Shown: positions 17,235 through 26,386, counted from the first letter of the stretch. The stretch is 44,446 nt of DNA from Erysipelotrichaceae bacterium (GCA_021209625.1 JAJOHZ010000003.1:1-44446), one strand, 5' to 3'. The notes: a model not told the origin generated them from the letters alone. A program made the numbers and translations.

Positions 17235-18635
17235 ATGAGAATGAATGATATTGGCGTCATCGGCATGGCCGTGATGGGTAAAAACTTAGCATTAAACTTT
17301 GCAGATCAAGGCTTTAAAGTGGCCATTTATAATCGTACAACGCAAGTGAGTCGTGATGTGGTGAATGAAAACCCACACCAAGATCTTTCGCTTCATGAAA
17401 CATTAGAAGGATTTGTGCATTCCCTCATTCAACCACGAAAGATCTTAATCATGGTACAAGCAGGCAGTGCGGTTGATAAAGTGATTGATCAACTGCTCCC
17501 ACTTCTAAGTGTTGGAGATATTGTGATGGATGGAGGTAACTCCTTTTATCTGGACACTCAAACCCGTTATGAAAGACTTAAACCTTTAGGATTTCATTTC
17601 TTAGGTGTGGGTGTTTCTGGTGGAGAAGAGGGAGCTCGTTTTGGTCCAGCCATCATGCCTTCAGGAGATAAAGAAGCGTATGACTTAGTACAACCTTACC
17701 TTGATAAGATCGCTGCGGTAGCCTATGGTGAAGCATGTGCATCTTATGTTGGTAAAGATGGTTCAGGTCATTTTGTCAAGATGGTGCATAATGGGATTGA
17801 ATATGGTGACATGCAACTGATTGCGGAAGCGTATACCATCCTCAAACAGGGATTTAATGCTTCTATCCCAACCATGCAATCCATTTTTAAAACATGGAAT
17901 GAAAAAGATTTATCATCCTACTTAATTGAAATCACAGCTCAAATCTTAAGTGTTAAAGATCAACATAGCGATCACTATTTAGTGGAAATGATTGAAGACG
18001 TTGCCCATCAAAAAGGCACAGGAAAATGGACAGCCAATGCATCCTTAGAATTCAATGTGGATGCTTCAGTGCTCACCTCAGCCGTGTTTGCACGTTTCAT
18101 GTCTGAAATCAAAGATAAACGACTCAGTGCATCACAACGTTTTCATAAACCTATAAGTAATGCATCCTTAAGTGATGAATGGGTAGCCAAACTTGAAAAT
18201 GCGTTGTATGTAGCGAAACTCATGAGTTATGCGCAAGGATTTGAATTGCTTACGCAAGCCAATGAACGCTATGAATGGAATTTGAACTTTGGTTCTATTG
18301 CGAAGGGATGGCGTGCAGGATGCATCATTCGTGCACAGTTCTTAAACAAAATTGCCCAAGCCTATGAGGTAAATTCTTCATTGGATCATTTACTTTTTGA
18401 TGAGTACTTTGCTTCTGTCGTGAACTCTCATATTCAAGATTTACGTGATGTGGTGGTGTTCGCCACTCAACATGCGTTAGCGATGCCAACCTTCATGAAT
18501 GCTTTAGCTTACTTTGATGGATTAACTACGCCAATGAGTGGAGCAAACCTAATTCAAGCTCAACGTGATTTCTTTGGTGCACATACATTTAAACGTTTGG
18601 ATCGTGAAGGAAGTTTCCATGATGAATGGAAATAA
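17235..18635 (+). CDS. gnd: 6-phosphogluconate dehydrogenase, decarboxylating
   Basis: This 466-residue enzyme converts 6-phosphogluconate to ribulose-5-phosphate, CO2 and NADPH. The NADP-binding fold begins GVIGMAVMGKNLALN; the substrate-binding GVSGGEEGARFGPAIMPSG and KMVHNGIEYGDMQ with catalytic Lys follow, and GTGKWT is present. Length is normal. ATG 17235 follows GCGAGGT. zwf begins inside its last codons, so the two oxidative pentose phosphate enzymes are translationally coupled. TACAAT at 17211 may be its -10 box. Confidence 0.96.
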   Translation: MRMNDIGVIGMAVMGKNLALNFADQGFKVAIYNRTTQVSRDVVNENPHQDLSLHETLEGFVHSLIQPRKILIMVQAGSAVDKVIDQLLPLLSVGDIVMDGGNSFYLDTQTRYERLKPLGFHFLGVGVSGGEEGARFGPAIMPSGDKEAYDLVQPYLDKIAAVAYGEACASYVGKDGSGHFVKMVHNGIEYGDMQLIAEAYTILKQGFNASIPTMQSIFKTWNEKDLSSYLIEITAQILSVKDQHSDHYLVEMIEDVAHQKGTGKWTANASLEFNVDASVLTSAVFARFMSEIKDKRLSASQRFHKPISNASLSDEWVAKLENALYVAKLMSYAQGFELLTQANERYEWNLNFGSIAKGWRAGCIIRAQFLNKIAQAYEVNSSLDHLLFDEYFASVVNSHIQDLRDVVVFATQHALAMPTFMNALAYFDGLTTPMSGANLIQAQRDFFGAHTFKRLDREGSFHDEWK

Positions 18636-20029
18636 AACGACGTTCTTTACATTGTTTGGGGCAACAGGGGATTTAACCTATCGTAAGTTAATCCCTGCGT
18701 TATACAATCTTCATTCACTTGATCATCTAGATCAAGGTTTTAAGATATTGGCCATTGGTCGTAGAGACTACACCACTCAAGACTACCATGACCTATTACG
18801 ACCTTGGTGTGAGAAGTTTGTACGCACCGGGTTTAATGAGCGTGTCTTTGATGCTTTTCTTTCTCGTATAGAGTATGTACAAATGCGCTTAGACGAACCA
18901 GAAGATTATGGGGTATTGAAAGCCATTTTATGAGACATGCCCACAATCTCAACATCTGTATTATCTTGCGGTGGCTTCGTCTTACTTTGATGTGATTGCG
19001 TCAAATTTAGTTCAAAGTGGATGCACTTCATTTGCTTCCACTAAGCAGTGTTTAATTGAAAAACCGTTTGGCACATCTTTTGATAGTGCTTTAGAACTGA
19101 ACAATACGTTGCTTCGTTTCTTTAAAGAAGAAGAAATCTATCGTATTGATCATTACTTAGGTAAGGAAATGATTCAAAACTTGTTAGCCATTCGCTTTGA
19201 AAACCCAATACTGACTCCACTATGGAATGACTCCATGATTGATTCGATTGTGGTTAGAGCGCTTGAAGAAGTGGGTGTGGAATCCAGAGGTCAATATTAT
19301 GATCATTTTGGAGCCATTAAAGATATGGTGCAAAATCATCTTTTTCAAATCGTGTCTTTACTATTGATGAAACCTTCCAATAACTTGGATGAGCGTATTG
19401 CACACCAAAACGAAATCATTGAGCATTTAGAACTCTATCATCAATCCAAAGAGGACATTGTTTTGGGCCAATATGAAGCCAACTCAACACTTAAGGAAAA
19501 GATGAAAGGGTATCGTGAAGAAGAACATGTGGATCCTCAATCCACAACGGAGACCTTTGTGTCACTTCGTACTCGAATCAATCTTCCTGAATACAAAAAC
19601 ATTAAAGTGATTCTTCAAACAGGGAAAAGAACGCATATGCGATCCACTGAGGTCATTGTGAACTTTAAAGGGCATGGACCTAGACCCAATCAACTGATCA
19701 TTAAGATTGCACCTGATGAAGGGGTTTACTTAAGAATGAACATCAAGAAACCTGGACAAAGTCATGATGTGGAAACCATCATGATGGAGTATTGTCAGTC
19801 TTGTGTGTATGAGAATCGCTTGAATACGCCTGAAGCCTATGAGCGCCTACTTAAAGCAGGCATTGGTTTAGATCGTGCTTTGTTTACACCTTGGGAGATG
19901 GTGGCCTCCAGTTGGAAAGTGGTGGATGAATGGCTTAGCTTTATTTCTAAAGAAGCGGTACCCCTTTATTTCTATCCAGCTCAAACGTATGGACCAACCC
20001 AAGTTTTGGAGCATTTTCATGAAGAATAA
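18619..20029 (+). CDS. zwf: Glucose-6-phosphate 1-dehydrogenase (interrupted by an apparent 1-base insertion)
   Basis: Zwf oxidises glucose-6-phosphate to 6-phosphogluconolactone with NADP. The N-terminal piece has the cofactor motif LFGATGDLTYRKL; the C-terminal piece has EKPFG and the active-site RIDHYLGKE. The frame breaks at about 18929: removing one T from the TTTT run gives KAIYETCPQSQHLYYLAVASS and a protein of about 469 residues, near the usual 480-490. ATG 18619 follows GAAGGAAG and overlaps gnd by 17 bases. No 6-phosphogluconolactonase gene is seen in this window. Confidence 0.92.
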
Positions 20030-20810
20030 AATCGTATTGATCTATGATTTTGATAAGACCTTAACCCGTCAAGACATGCAAGAGTATGGATTACTGCAAG
20101 ATTTAGGGTATATCCAACCTGAAGCGTTTTGGCGTGAAGTGAAAGAGTACACCTCATTTCATCAAATGGATCCTGTCCTTGGGTACATGTATAAGCTCAT
20201 GGAGGTAGCTTCACAAAGAGGTAAGCCTTTAACGTATGATTATCTTAAATCCTTCGGTTCAACCATTGAGTTTGTTCCTGGAGTGTTTGAATGGTTTCAC
20301 ACACTGCATCAATTATCAAAAGCTTTAGACATCACGATTGAACATGTAATTATCTCCAGTGGTTTAACGGCTATGATTGAAGGATCAGCGATTGCTCCAT
20401 ACTTAACTCACACCTATGGATGTGATTATGTGTATAATGAAAGAGGAGAAGCCTATTGGGTGAAGATTGCTAATAACTACACCATGAAGACCCAATTCAT
20501 TGCTCGAATTCACAAGGAAGCGCACGATTTAAGTGATCATGTGTTGGTGAATGAGAAATCATCACAGCGTCCTGTTCCTTATTCTCACATGATTTATTTG
20601 GGAGATGGATTCAGTGATGTGGCTTCGATGCGCATGATTCATGAGCAAGGTGGTTTAACCTTAGCACTGTATCATGGTGAAGATAAACAACTGGCGCAAG
20701 CCTTAATGCAGGATGGACGAGTTCATGGTGCCTATGAAGCCAATTATCATGTGGAGTCCGCGTTATACCAAAAAGTCGCCTCCTATATTTCTTACTTAAG
20801 CATGCCATAA
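20019..20810 (+). CDS. HAD-superfamily hydrolase (phosphoserine-phosphatase-like)
   Basis: This 263-residue protein has HAD motif I YDFDKTLT with the nucleophilic Asp near residue 8, motif II in IISSG, and motif III/IV in YLGDGFSDVASM. The large alpha-helical cap after motif I places it near the IB subfamily. The substrate is unknown. ATG 20019 overlaps the end of zwf by 11 bases, so it is made together with gnd and zwf; a sugar-phosphate-related substrate is a context-only guess. Confidence 0.85.
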   Translation: MKNKIVLIYDFDKTLTRQDMQEYGLLQDLGYIQPEAFWREVKEYTSFHQMDPVLGYMYKLMEVASQRGKPLTYDYLKSFGSTIEFVPGVFEWFHTLHQLSKALDITIEHVIISSGLTAMIEGSAIAPYLTHTYGCDYVYNERGEAYWVKIANNYTMKTQFIARIHKEAHDLSDHVLVNEKSSQRPVPYSHMIYLGDGFSDVASMRMIHEQGGLTLALYHGEDKQLAQALMQDGRVHGAYEANYHVESALYQKVASYISYLSMP

Positions 20811-20871
20811 TGGGCATACCAATTGAACTTAATGCATGAAGTCCTTACAATGACACAAGAAAGAGGAAGAT

Positions 20872-21468
20872 ATGAAACCAGTACACAACACGATTAACAC
20901 ACGTCGTTCTATGACGCAACTTAAGAAAAGTGAAGGCTTTGATCAGGCTCTTGTGTCTTCAACCATTCAAGATGTATTAAAGCATACCCCATCTGCCTTT
21001 AACTCACAAAGCAGTGGAGCACTCGTTATTTATGGAGAAACCCATGAAGCGTTTTGGGAAGAAGTCAGAGCAGGAGTGTTACCCCTTGTTTCTGATGAAA
21101 AGGCTCAAGTAAGAACTAACAACAAAATCAATGGATTTAAAGCGGGGGATGGCACAGTCATCTTCTTAGAAAATCAAACCATCACTCAAAGCTTAAGGGA
21201 GCGTTTCCCATTGTATGCCTCATCAGTGGATTTATGGGCAGATCAAGGTCAAGGTTTTGTGCAATACGGTGTTTGGTTAGCGCTGCATGAACTTGGCTTT
21301 GGGGTTTCTTTACAACACTACAATCCACTCATTGATGATTACATCTATGATGTCTTAGGAGTTGAACGTCACTTTAAAATAGTGGGTCAGATGCCTTTTG
21401 GGGCCATCAATGGACAACCCAACAACAAATCCTTTGTTCCAATGACACAACGTTTCTTTGAAAAGTAA
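20872..21468 (+). CDS. Nitroreductase family protein
   Basis: This 198-residue FMN-dependent oxidoreductase resembles the short oxygen-insensitive nitroreductase-like group: RRSMTQL near the N-terminus contacts FMN phosphate, HTPSAFNSQSS follows, and GVWLALHELGFGVSLQHYNP is the family C-terminal helix region. It should use NAD(P)H to reduce quinone- or nitro-type acceptors, probably in redox stress defence. AAGAGGAAG precedes the ATG. Confidence 0.88.
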   Translation: MKPVHNTINTRRSMTQLKKSEGFDQALVSSTIQDVLKHTPSAFNSQSSGALVIYGETHEAFWEEVRAGVLPLVSDEKAQVRTNNKINGFKAGDGTVIFLENQTITQSLRERFPLYASSVDLWADQGQGFVQYGVWLALHELGFGVSLQHYNPLIDDYIYDVLGVERHFKIVGQMPFGAINGQPNNKSFVPMTQRFFEK

Positions 21469-21488
21469 TGCTTCGGCATTCTTTTTTT
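21467..21488 (+). terminator. Intrinsic terminator with UUCG loop
   Basis: AATGC (21467-21471) and GCATT (21476-21480) enclose a TTCG tetraloop, followed by seven T. Confidence 0.78.
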
Positions 21489-21502
21489 ATTCCTCGCTCT
21501 TT

Positions 21503-21529
21503 TTAGCACTTATCAGTTGACAGTGCTAA
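21503..21529 (+). promoter_or_regulatory. CIRCE operator 1 (HrcA site) overlapping the hsp20 -35 box
   Basis: TTAGCACTT, nine bases, then CAGTGCTAA: a CIRCE element with only the innermost position of each arm differing from consensus. The -35 TTGACA (21517-21522) lies inside it, so HrcA binding would block RNA polymerase. Confidence 0.85.
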
Positions 21530-21544
21530 AATATTGAGTATAAT
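21517..21544 (+). promoter_or_regulatory. hsp20 promoter
   Basis: TTGACA at 21517-21522 and TATAAT at 21539-21544, 16 bases apart; both hexamers are consensus. Confidence 0.88.
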
Positions 21545-21557
21545 AAAAGTGTAAGAA

Positions 21558-21584
21558 TTAGCACTCTATTATCTCAAGTGCTAA
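21558..21584 (+). promoter_or_regulatory. CIRCE operator 2 (HrcA site) in the hsp20 leader
   Basis: TTAGCACTC, nine bases, then AAGTGCTAA: one mismatch from the CIRCE consensus. It lies between the promoter and the ribosome binding site, adding a second HrcA block. Confidence 0.88.
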
Positions 21585-21597
21585 AAGGAGGAACATT

Positions 21598-22015
21598 ATG
21601 GTTAGATTTAATCTTGCAACTCGTCCAACAACTTCTCTACTAGATTCATTCTTCATGGATGATTTCTTTAATGATCGCTTTACATCCTATGCATCTTTTG
21701 CGGGAGTGGATGTCATCAAGAATGATAATGGTTATGAGCTTCATGTGGATTTACCTGGTGTGAAGAAAGAAGACATTATCATTGACATGAAAGATGATAT
21801 CTTAAGCATCAAAGTCAACACTGAAGAAGAAAAAGAAACGAAAGAGAAGAACTATGTGATTCGTCAACGTGCTTCACGCTCATTCTCTCGCTCATTTAAG
21901 GTAGCAGGGGTTCAAGAAGACAACATTCTTGCCTCTTATGAGAATGGGGTACTTACTCTCAACTTACCTTTTAAAGAAAAAAGTTGAAGTCTCACGTAAA
22001 ATTGAAGTGAAATAA
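21598..22015 (+). CDS. hsp20: Hsp20/alpha-crystallin small heat shock protein (C-terminus out of frame by an apparent 1-base insertion)
   Basis: A small ATP-independent holdase chaperone. The alpha-crystallin domain spans about 35-128, with DLPGVKKEDIIIDMKD and ILASYENGVLTLNLP. As given the frame stops at 21987; removing one A from the six-A run at 21977-21982 extends it through VEVSRKIEVK to a stop at 22013-22015, about 138 residues, the normal family length. That stop falls exactly at the start of the terminator hairpin, which supports the correction. Expression should be HrcA-repressed through two CIRCE sites. AAAGGAGG precedes ATG 21598. Confidence 0.9.
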
Positions 22016-22040
22016 GGGCAAAAACATTGCCCTTGTTTTA
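22014..22040 (+). terminator. Intrinsic terminator after hsp20
   Basis: AAGGGCA (22014-22020) pairs with TGCCCTT (22028-22034), followed by GTTTTA. Confidence 0.72.
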
Positions 22041-22064
22041 TAATAGAATAAAGGAGATGTCCTT

Positions 22065-22601
22065 ATGAAAGTTAAACTGCCCCGATTTAATAAGAATACT
22101 CGTCAGCTGGTATTGTATCGAGGAATGCGTTATTTTGAAGAAGAACGCATGAAAGAAATCTCATCTCATGATCATACCCATGTGTATGAAGTGAAGGGAG
22201 AAGTGAACAAATACGAAGTCGTGATTAATGTGGCGGAAGATGATACCATTGTCTTTTCATCATGCACATGTCCCTATGAAGATGGAGGATATTGTAAACA
22301 TCAGGTGGCAGCTTACTTTGATATTTTAAACAAACAGGGACGTTTGCATTTGGATGAATACAAGGATGCGCTAACACTGAAAGAAAAGCATCCAGCCAAG
22401 CCTGTACCACAAGGATGGAGTAAAGAAGACTACATTGAACTTCAAAAATTCAATGTCTCCAACTACATGAGCACCTTCACTAAAGAAGAACTCATGGCCC
22501 TTATGGTGGCTTACATGAAACAAGATATGAAACTCTTTATGTATTTGTTCCATCATTACATGGTGGAAGAAGAGAAGAATAAAATCAAAGGATTGAACTA
22601 A
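22065..22601 (+). CDS. SWIM zinc-finger protein
   Basis: This 178-residue protein carries a SWIM motif, CxC followed by CxH (SCTCPYEDGGYCKH, about residues 66-79), which binds zinc and is often involved in nucleic-acid or protein contacts. The remainder is charged and helical; there is no helicase domain, although SWIM domains often precede SNF2 helicases in Bacillota. AAGGAGATG precedes the ATG. It is flanked by terminators, so monocistronic. Function is unknown. Confidence 0.85.
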   Translation: MKVKLPRFNKNTRQLVLYRGMRYFEEERMKEISSHDHTHVYEVKGEVNKYEVVINVAEDDTIVFSSCTCPYEDGGYCKHQVAAYFDILNKQGRLHLDEYKDALTLKEKHPAKPVPQGWSKEDYIELQKFNVSNYMSTFTKEELMALMVAYMKQDMKLFMYLFHHYMVEEEKNKIKGLN

Positions 22602-22614
22602 CAATCCTTTTTTT
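22588..22614 (+). terminator. Intrinsic terminator after the SWIM gene
   Basis: AAGGATTG (22588-22595) pairs with CAATCCTT (22602-22609), followed by T; it overlaps the stop codon. Confidence 0.82.
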
Positions 22615-22693
22615 AATTGAAATTGGTAGAATGTTTGACTTATTAAAGAAGTCTTGTTATAATTTTCACAAGTAAACTAAGGGAGGGTTGTTT

Positions 22694-22993
22694 ATGGAAC
22701 GTTTTAAAGTCAAGTGGTGTAAACCAATTTGTTACGTCCTAGTACCAACATTCATACTGCTCCACGTTTTAAGGTTTGTGATTGATGATTTGAACTTATT
22801 TGATAATGATGTGTTTGGGGGATTCAGTATTAACGCACTTCTGGGTCAATGGATATTTCCAATGTGTTTGGGGTGCTTAGTCGGTTTTATTCTTATTTTC
22901 TTAGTCCTTGTGATAGTGAGAAAACACAATCAAAGCAATTATAATAAACTTATCATGATTTATGACTTTTTAAGAGAGGCTAGGTTAATCTAG
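22694..22993 (+). CDS. Small two-helix membrane protein, unknown
   Basis: This 99-residue protein has two membrane segments, about residues 15-33 and 55-78, and a short charged C-terminus. I do not recognise a family. GGGAGGG precedes the ATG at 22694; a TTG six bases upstream is possible but too close to that site. It ends just before its own terminator. Confidence 0.65.
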   Translation: MERFKVKWCKPICYVLVPTFILLHVLRFVIDDLNLFDNDVFGGFSINALLGQWIFPMCLGCLVGFILIFLVLVIVRKHNQSNYNKLIMIYDFLREARLI

Positions 22994-23001
22994 CTTTTTT
23001 T
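22979..23001 (+). terminator. Intrinsic terminator
   Basis: GCTAG (22980-22984) pairs with CTAGC (22990-22994) and is followed by seven T; it overlaps the end of the small membrane protein gene. Confidence 0.68.
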
Positions 23002-23002
23002 C

Positions 23003-23031
23003 ATGACATCACTGAGTTGCTTTGATACAAT
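23003..23031 (+). promoter_or_regulatory. manA promoter giving a probable leaderless start
   Basis: ATGACA (23003-23008), 17 bases, TACAAT (23026-23031). The manA ATG at 23038 is six bases past the -10 box, at the expected transcription start, and no ribosome binding site can fit. Confidence 0.75.
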
Positions 23032-23037
23032 AGAACT

Positions 23038-23991
23038 ATGGAAAACATTCTCAAAGTAAAACCGCATTTTAAAGAAAAGATTTGGGGTGGATCACGCCTT
23101 AATGATCGTTTTAATTTTGATTCACCGTATGAAAAGACAGGTGAGTGTTGGGCTGTCTCAGGAATCAGCGAAGGAGAAACAACGATTGAAGGTGGAACTT
23201 GTGATGGACAATCACTCAATGATGTCTATAAGAAGCATCCAGCATGGTTTGGTTTCTGTGACCATGACACTTTTCCTATCTTAGTTAAAATCATTGATGT
23301 GCAAGATGACTTAAGCATTCAAGTGCATCCTAATGATCATGATGCGCAAGCCATGGGGTATAAACATGGTAAGGCAGAAGCATGGTATATTCTAGAAGCC
23401 ACAGATCGCTCTGAAGTGGTGTTAGGACATACATGTTCAACACGTGAGGAACTAGAATATTGTTTGAATCATCCTACCGATCATGAATGGTTGAATCGAT
23501 TCAACATTCGTTCAAATCAATTCTATTATTTACCTGGTGGAACTATTCATGGTAAATGTGCTCATACCCTCTTGTATGAAATCGAACAAAACTCAGACAT
23601 TGGATTTAGAATCTATGACTATAAACGTTTAGACCAAACCAATCAACCACGTCCTCTTCATCGTAAAGAAGCATTATCCAGTATTAAAATCCCAGATATC
23701 ACACGTGAAGTAGCACCAACAAAAATCATCACTTCCACAATGAAACACACTTCTTTCCTTAAGAGTGAACACTTCATTGTGGAACATGCGATCATTGATG
23801 AAGACACTCATTTTGATCATGATTCACCCTTCACCATCATTGGATTCTTATCTGATGGAGGACTCAATGGGGTTGAATATAAGGCAGGGGATCATGTGAT
23901 TGTCCTCAATCACTGTAAAGCATTCTCCCTCACTTCTGGAAGTGAAGTGATGCTTATTCATATGCCTAAAACAAAGGAGGATGTTGTTTGA
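23038..23991 (+). CDS. manA: Mannose-6-phosphate isomerase, class I
   Basis: This 317-residue enzyme interconverts mannose-6-phosphate and fructose-6-phosphate. It has the cupin fold with zinc-binding residues in SIQVHPND (Gln, His), the Glu in GKAEAWYIL and the His in PGGTIHG. The length matches the short Bacillota type. The ATG appears leaderless. The gene for a ROK-family fructokinase overlaps its stop by four bases, so the pair feeds mannose and fructose into glycolysis. Confidence 0.95.
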   Translation: MENILKVKPHFKEKIWGGSRLNDRFNFDSPYEKTGECWAVSGISEGETTIEGGTCDGQSLNDVYKKHPAWFGFCDHDTFPILVKIIDVQDDLSIQVHPNDHDAQAMGYKHGKAEAWYILEATDRSEVVLGHTCSTREELEYCLNHPTDHEWLNRFNIRSNQFYYLPGGTIHGKCAHTLLYEIEQNSDIGFRIYDYKRLDQTNQPRPLHRKEALSSIKIPDITREVAPTKIITSTMKHTSFLKSEHFIVEHAIIDEDTHFDHDSPFTIIGFLSDGGLNGVEYKAGDHVIVLNHCKAFSLTSGSEVMLIHMPKTKEDVV

Positions 23992-24842
23992 TAGGTTGCA
24001 TTGAAGCTGGTGGAACCAAATTTGTTTGTGGATGTGTGGATGAACATTTGAACATTCATCATCGTGTTTCCATTCCTACCACCTCACCTGAAGAAACCAT
24101 GGCTTTGGTTTTAGATTACTTCAAAGATAAAGAGGTAACAGCCATAGGGATTGCGAGTTTTGGACCTTTGGATCTTAACTTAGAATCAAAAACGTATGGT
24201 TACTTAACCACAACTCCAAAACCTTACTGGGCTTGGACCGACATTGTTGGGACACTCAAACAACTGAAAGATGTACCAATCATGATTGATACCGATGTGA
24301 ATGCGGCAGCGTTAGCGGAAGCTAAAGTTGGGGCAGCACAAGGATGTGATCATGTGGTGTACTTTACTGTTGGCACAGGACTTGGGGGTGGAGTACTGAT
24401 TCATAACCAATTGGTTCATGGACTTATGCATCCAGAATTTGGACACATTGGAGTCAAGCATCATCCTAAAGATGATTTCAAAGGGGCGTGTATCTATCAT
24501 CATGATTGCTTAGAAGGCATGGCTTCTGGATTTGCGATGGAGAAACGCTGGGGTGTCAAAGGTCACACCTTACCTCAAGATCATCTTGCATGGGACATCG
24601 AAGCTTATTATTTAGCTCAAGCGTGTGTGAATGCGTTGATGGTGGTCTCTCCACAAAAGATTGTGTTTGGTGGTGGAGTCATGCATCAAGAGCATTTACT
24701 GCCTAAAGTACGCGAGCACTTTAAAGTATTAGTGAACAATTATGTGGTCTCTGATCACTTGAAAGATTTGGATCAATACATTGTGGCTGCTGGATGTGGC
24801 GATGATACAGGATTACTTGGAGCTTATTTCTTAACGCAATGA
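23988..24842 (+). CDS. ROK-family fructokinase
   Basis: This 284-residue ROK sugar kinase has the N-terminal phosphate motif EAGGTKFVCG, catalytic Asp in IDTDVNAAALAE, GTGLGGGV, and a zinc-binding cluster H...CxxHxDCLEG (about residues 160-178). The CLEG form is typical of fructokinase/mannokinase (ScrK, GmuE-like). The start is TTG 23988, overlapping the manA stop; AAAGGAGG lies seven bases before it, which makes the TTG convincing. A terminator follows. Confidence 0.92.
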   Translation: MIGCIEAGGTKFVCGCVDEHLNIHHRVSIPTTSPEETMALVLDYFKDKEVTAIGIASFGPLDLNLESKTYGYLTTTPKPYWAWTDIVGTLKQLKDVPIMIDTDVNAAALAEAKVGAAQGCDHVVYFTVGTGLGGGVLIHNQLVHGLMHPEFGHIGVKHHPKDDFKGACIYHHDCLEGMASGFAMEKRWGVKGHTLPQDHLAWDIEAYYLAQACVNALMVVSPQKIVFGGGVMHQEHLLPKVREHFKVLVNNYVVSDHLKDLDQYIVAAGCGDDTGLLGAYFLTQ

Positions 24843-24868
24843 TCACCCTTAGGGGTGATTTTCTTTGT
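24842..24868 (+). terminator. Intrinsic terminator after the fructokinase gene
   Basis: ATCACCCTT and AGGGGTGAT form a stem followed by TTTTCTTT. Confidence 0.78.
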
Positions 24869-24935
24869 TTAGAACACATTACTTTATTTTTGTAAGAAAG
24901 ATGGGTATAATAAGGACTCGAAAGTGAGGACCAAG

Positions 24936-25541
24936 ATGAAAGTCTTTAAAAATAAAAAAATATATACCTATCCAGAAATGTTTCGTACCATGGTCTGTTT
25001 CTTCAATGGTCTTCGTTTCATCAAGCAAGCGAAGCAAGCAAAGATGATTAACAAACCCTTTGTGGAGCGAATCATGTTGGGTGTAACTGAAGTTAATGGA
25101 TGTACATTGTGTTCCTATCAACATACTGGTGTTGCGCTAAGAGCGGGATTAAGTCGTGATGAAATCCGTGCTTTATTGGATGGAGAACTTTCCACAATCA
25201 AAGATGAAGAAATTGTAGGCGTATTGTTTGGAAAACATGTGGCTGATCAAAGAGGCTTGTTTGATAAAGAAGCGTATGATCGCATGGTTAAAGAATATGG
25301 TGATGTGCGCTCTTTAGGCGTCTTGGGTGCAGTTAGAATTATCATGTTCACCAATATTATTGGAATCATGGGAGGTGTCTTGTATGACACAATCACCTTT
25401 AAAAATAAGAAACTAGGATTGTTCATCCATGAACTTGTAAGACTTCCCTTGTTTGTGATTATGTTACCCTTCGCGTTCTTAACCTTCATTCTACTTCAAT
25501 TTTCAAATAATCCTCGTTTAGTGTTAGGATATAAAGTGTAA
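24936..25541 (+). CDS. Carboxymuconolactone decarboxylase/AhpD-like protein with hydrophobic C-terminus
   Basis: This 201-residue protein has the AhpD-type redox motif CTLCSYQH (Cys-x-x-Cys with His three residues on) near residues 53-60, in the usual helical CMD domain. After about residue 130 it has two hydrophobic stretches (about 130-150 and 168-190) that look like membrane helices, unusual for cytoplasmic AhpD proteins. It may act as a membrane-associated peroxide-linked or disulfide reductase; substrate unknown. ATG 24936 follows GTGAGGA, with TATAAT at 24906. Confidence 0.85.
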   Translation: MKVFKNKKIYTYPEMFRTMVCFFNGLRFIKQAKQAKMINKPFVERIMLGVTEVNGCTLCSYQHTGVALRAGLSRDEIRALLDGELSTIKDEEIVGVLFGKHVADQRGLFDKEAYDRMVKEYGDVRSLGVLGAVRIIMFTNIIGIMGGVLYDTITFKNKKLGLFIHELVRLPLFVIMLPFAFLTFILLQFSNNPRLVLGYKV

Positions 25542-25544
25542 TCA

Positions 25545-25569
25545 AAAAGGTGCAGTGATGCACCTTTTG
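25545..25569. terminator. Bidirectional terminator
   Basis: AAAAGGTGCA and TGCACCTTTT form a perfect 10-bp stem between convergent genes (AhpD-like + and ZIP -). Confidence 0.82.
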
Positions 25570-25571
25570 TG

Positions 25572-26370
25572 TTAAAGCAGAAGTAAACTTAATGCCATGA
25601 CAGCCATACCACTGACAAGTCCATAAATGGAAAGATGATGTTGGCCGTATTTTTCTGAGGATGGAAGCAACTCATCCAGGGATATAAAGACCATGATTCC
25701 CGCCACACCCGCAAACAATACTCCTAAGACCACATCATTGAGGAATGGCATTAGGATGAGATAACCTACGATTGCTCCAATGGGTTCTGATAACCCAGAG
25801 AGGAAAGAATAGAAGAATGCTTTTCTCTTTGATCCTGTTGCATAGTAAATAGGAACAGAGACCGCAATTCCTTCGGGTATATTATGTAAAGCAATCGCAA
25901 TGGCGATTGGAATGGCTAAACTGGGTTCTTTGAGTGCAACTACAAATGTGGCCAATCCTTCAGGAAAGTTATGGATGGCGATAGCTAATGCGGTGAATAA
26001 TCCCATACGCATGAGATTACCTTTTTTAAGACTTTCATTTTCAGTCATCTTCTACACTGTGTAGTTCATGAGGGTTTTCAGCTTTTGGGATGAGTCTGTC
26101 AATGATTGCAATCAATAACATACCACCAAAAAAGGAAATAACATTCACCCATGATCCTAAGGTTTCACCTAAGGCAAGTACTAAACTGGCTTCTGCTTTA
26201 AAGAAGATTTCAACCATGGAGACATATATCATGACCCCTGCTGAAAAGCCAAGTGAAACGGATAGAAATTTCGTGTTAGTGGTTTTCGCAAAGAAGGCTA
26301 TGGTGCTACCAATACCTGTGCTTAAACCAGCAAACAACGTTATTAAAAACGCAAATAAAACATTATTCAT
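25572..26370 (-). CDS. zupT: ZIP-family zinc transporter (interrupted by an apparent 1-base insertion)
   Basis: A ZupT-like importer of zinc and other divalent metals with about eight membrane helices. The N-terminal piece (to 26041) holds the first three; the C-terminal piece has the metal-site helices HNFPEG and HNIPEG. They overlap in different frames around 26041-26048. Removing one base there gives [15 protein letters not shown] and a product of 265 residues, the usual length. Start ATG 26370 follows AAAGGTAG. It lies 16 bases after the stop of the unknown membrane protein gene, so both share a minus-strand operon. Confidence 0.9.
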
Positions 26371-26386
26371 AAAGCTACCTTTCTAA

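Noticed and set aside
26020-26060. Two separate overlapping ZIP half-genes acting as a two-subunit transporter
   Set aside because: The ATGACTGA overlap looks like translational coupling, but the second piece has no ribosome binding site, and known ZIP proteins run through this loop as one chain.
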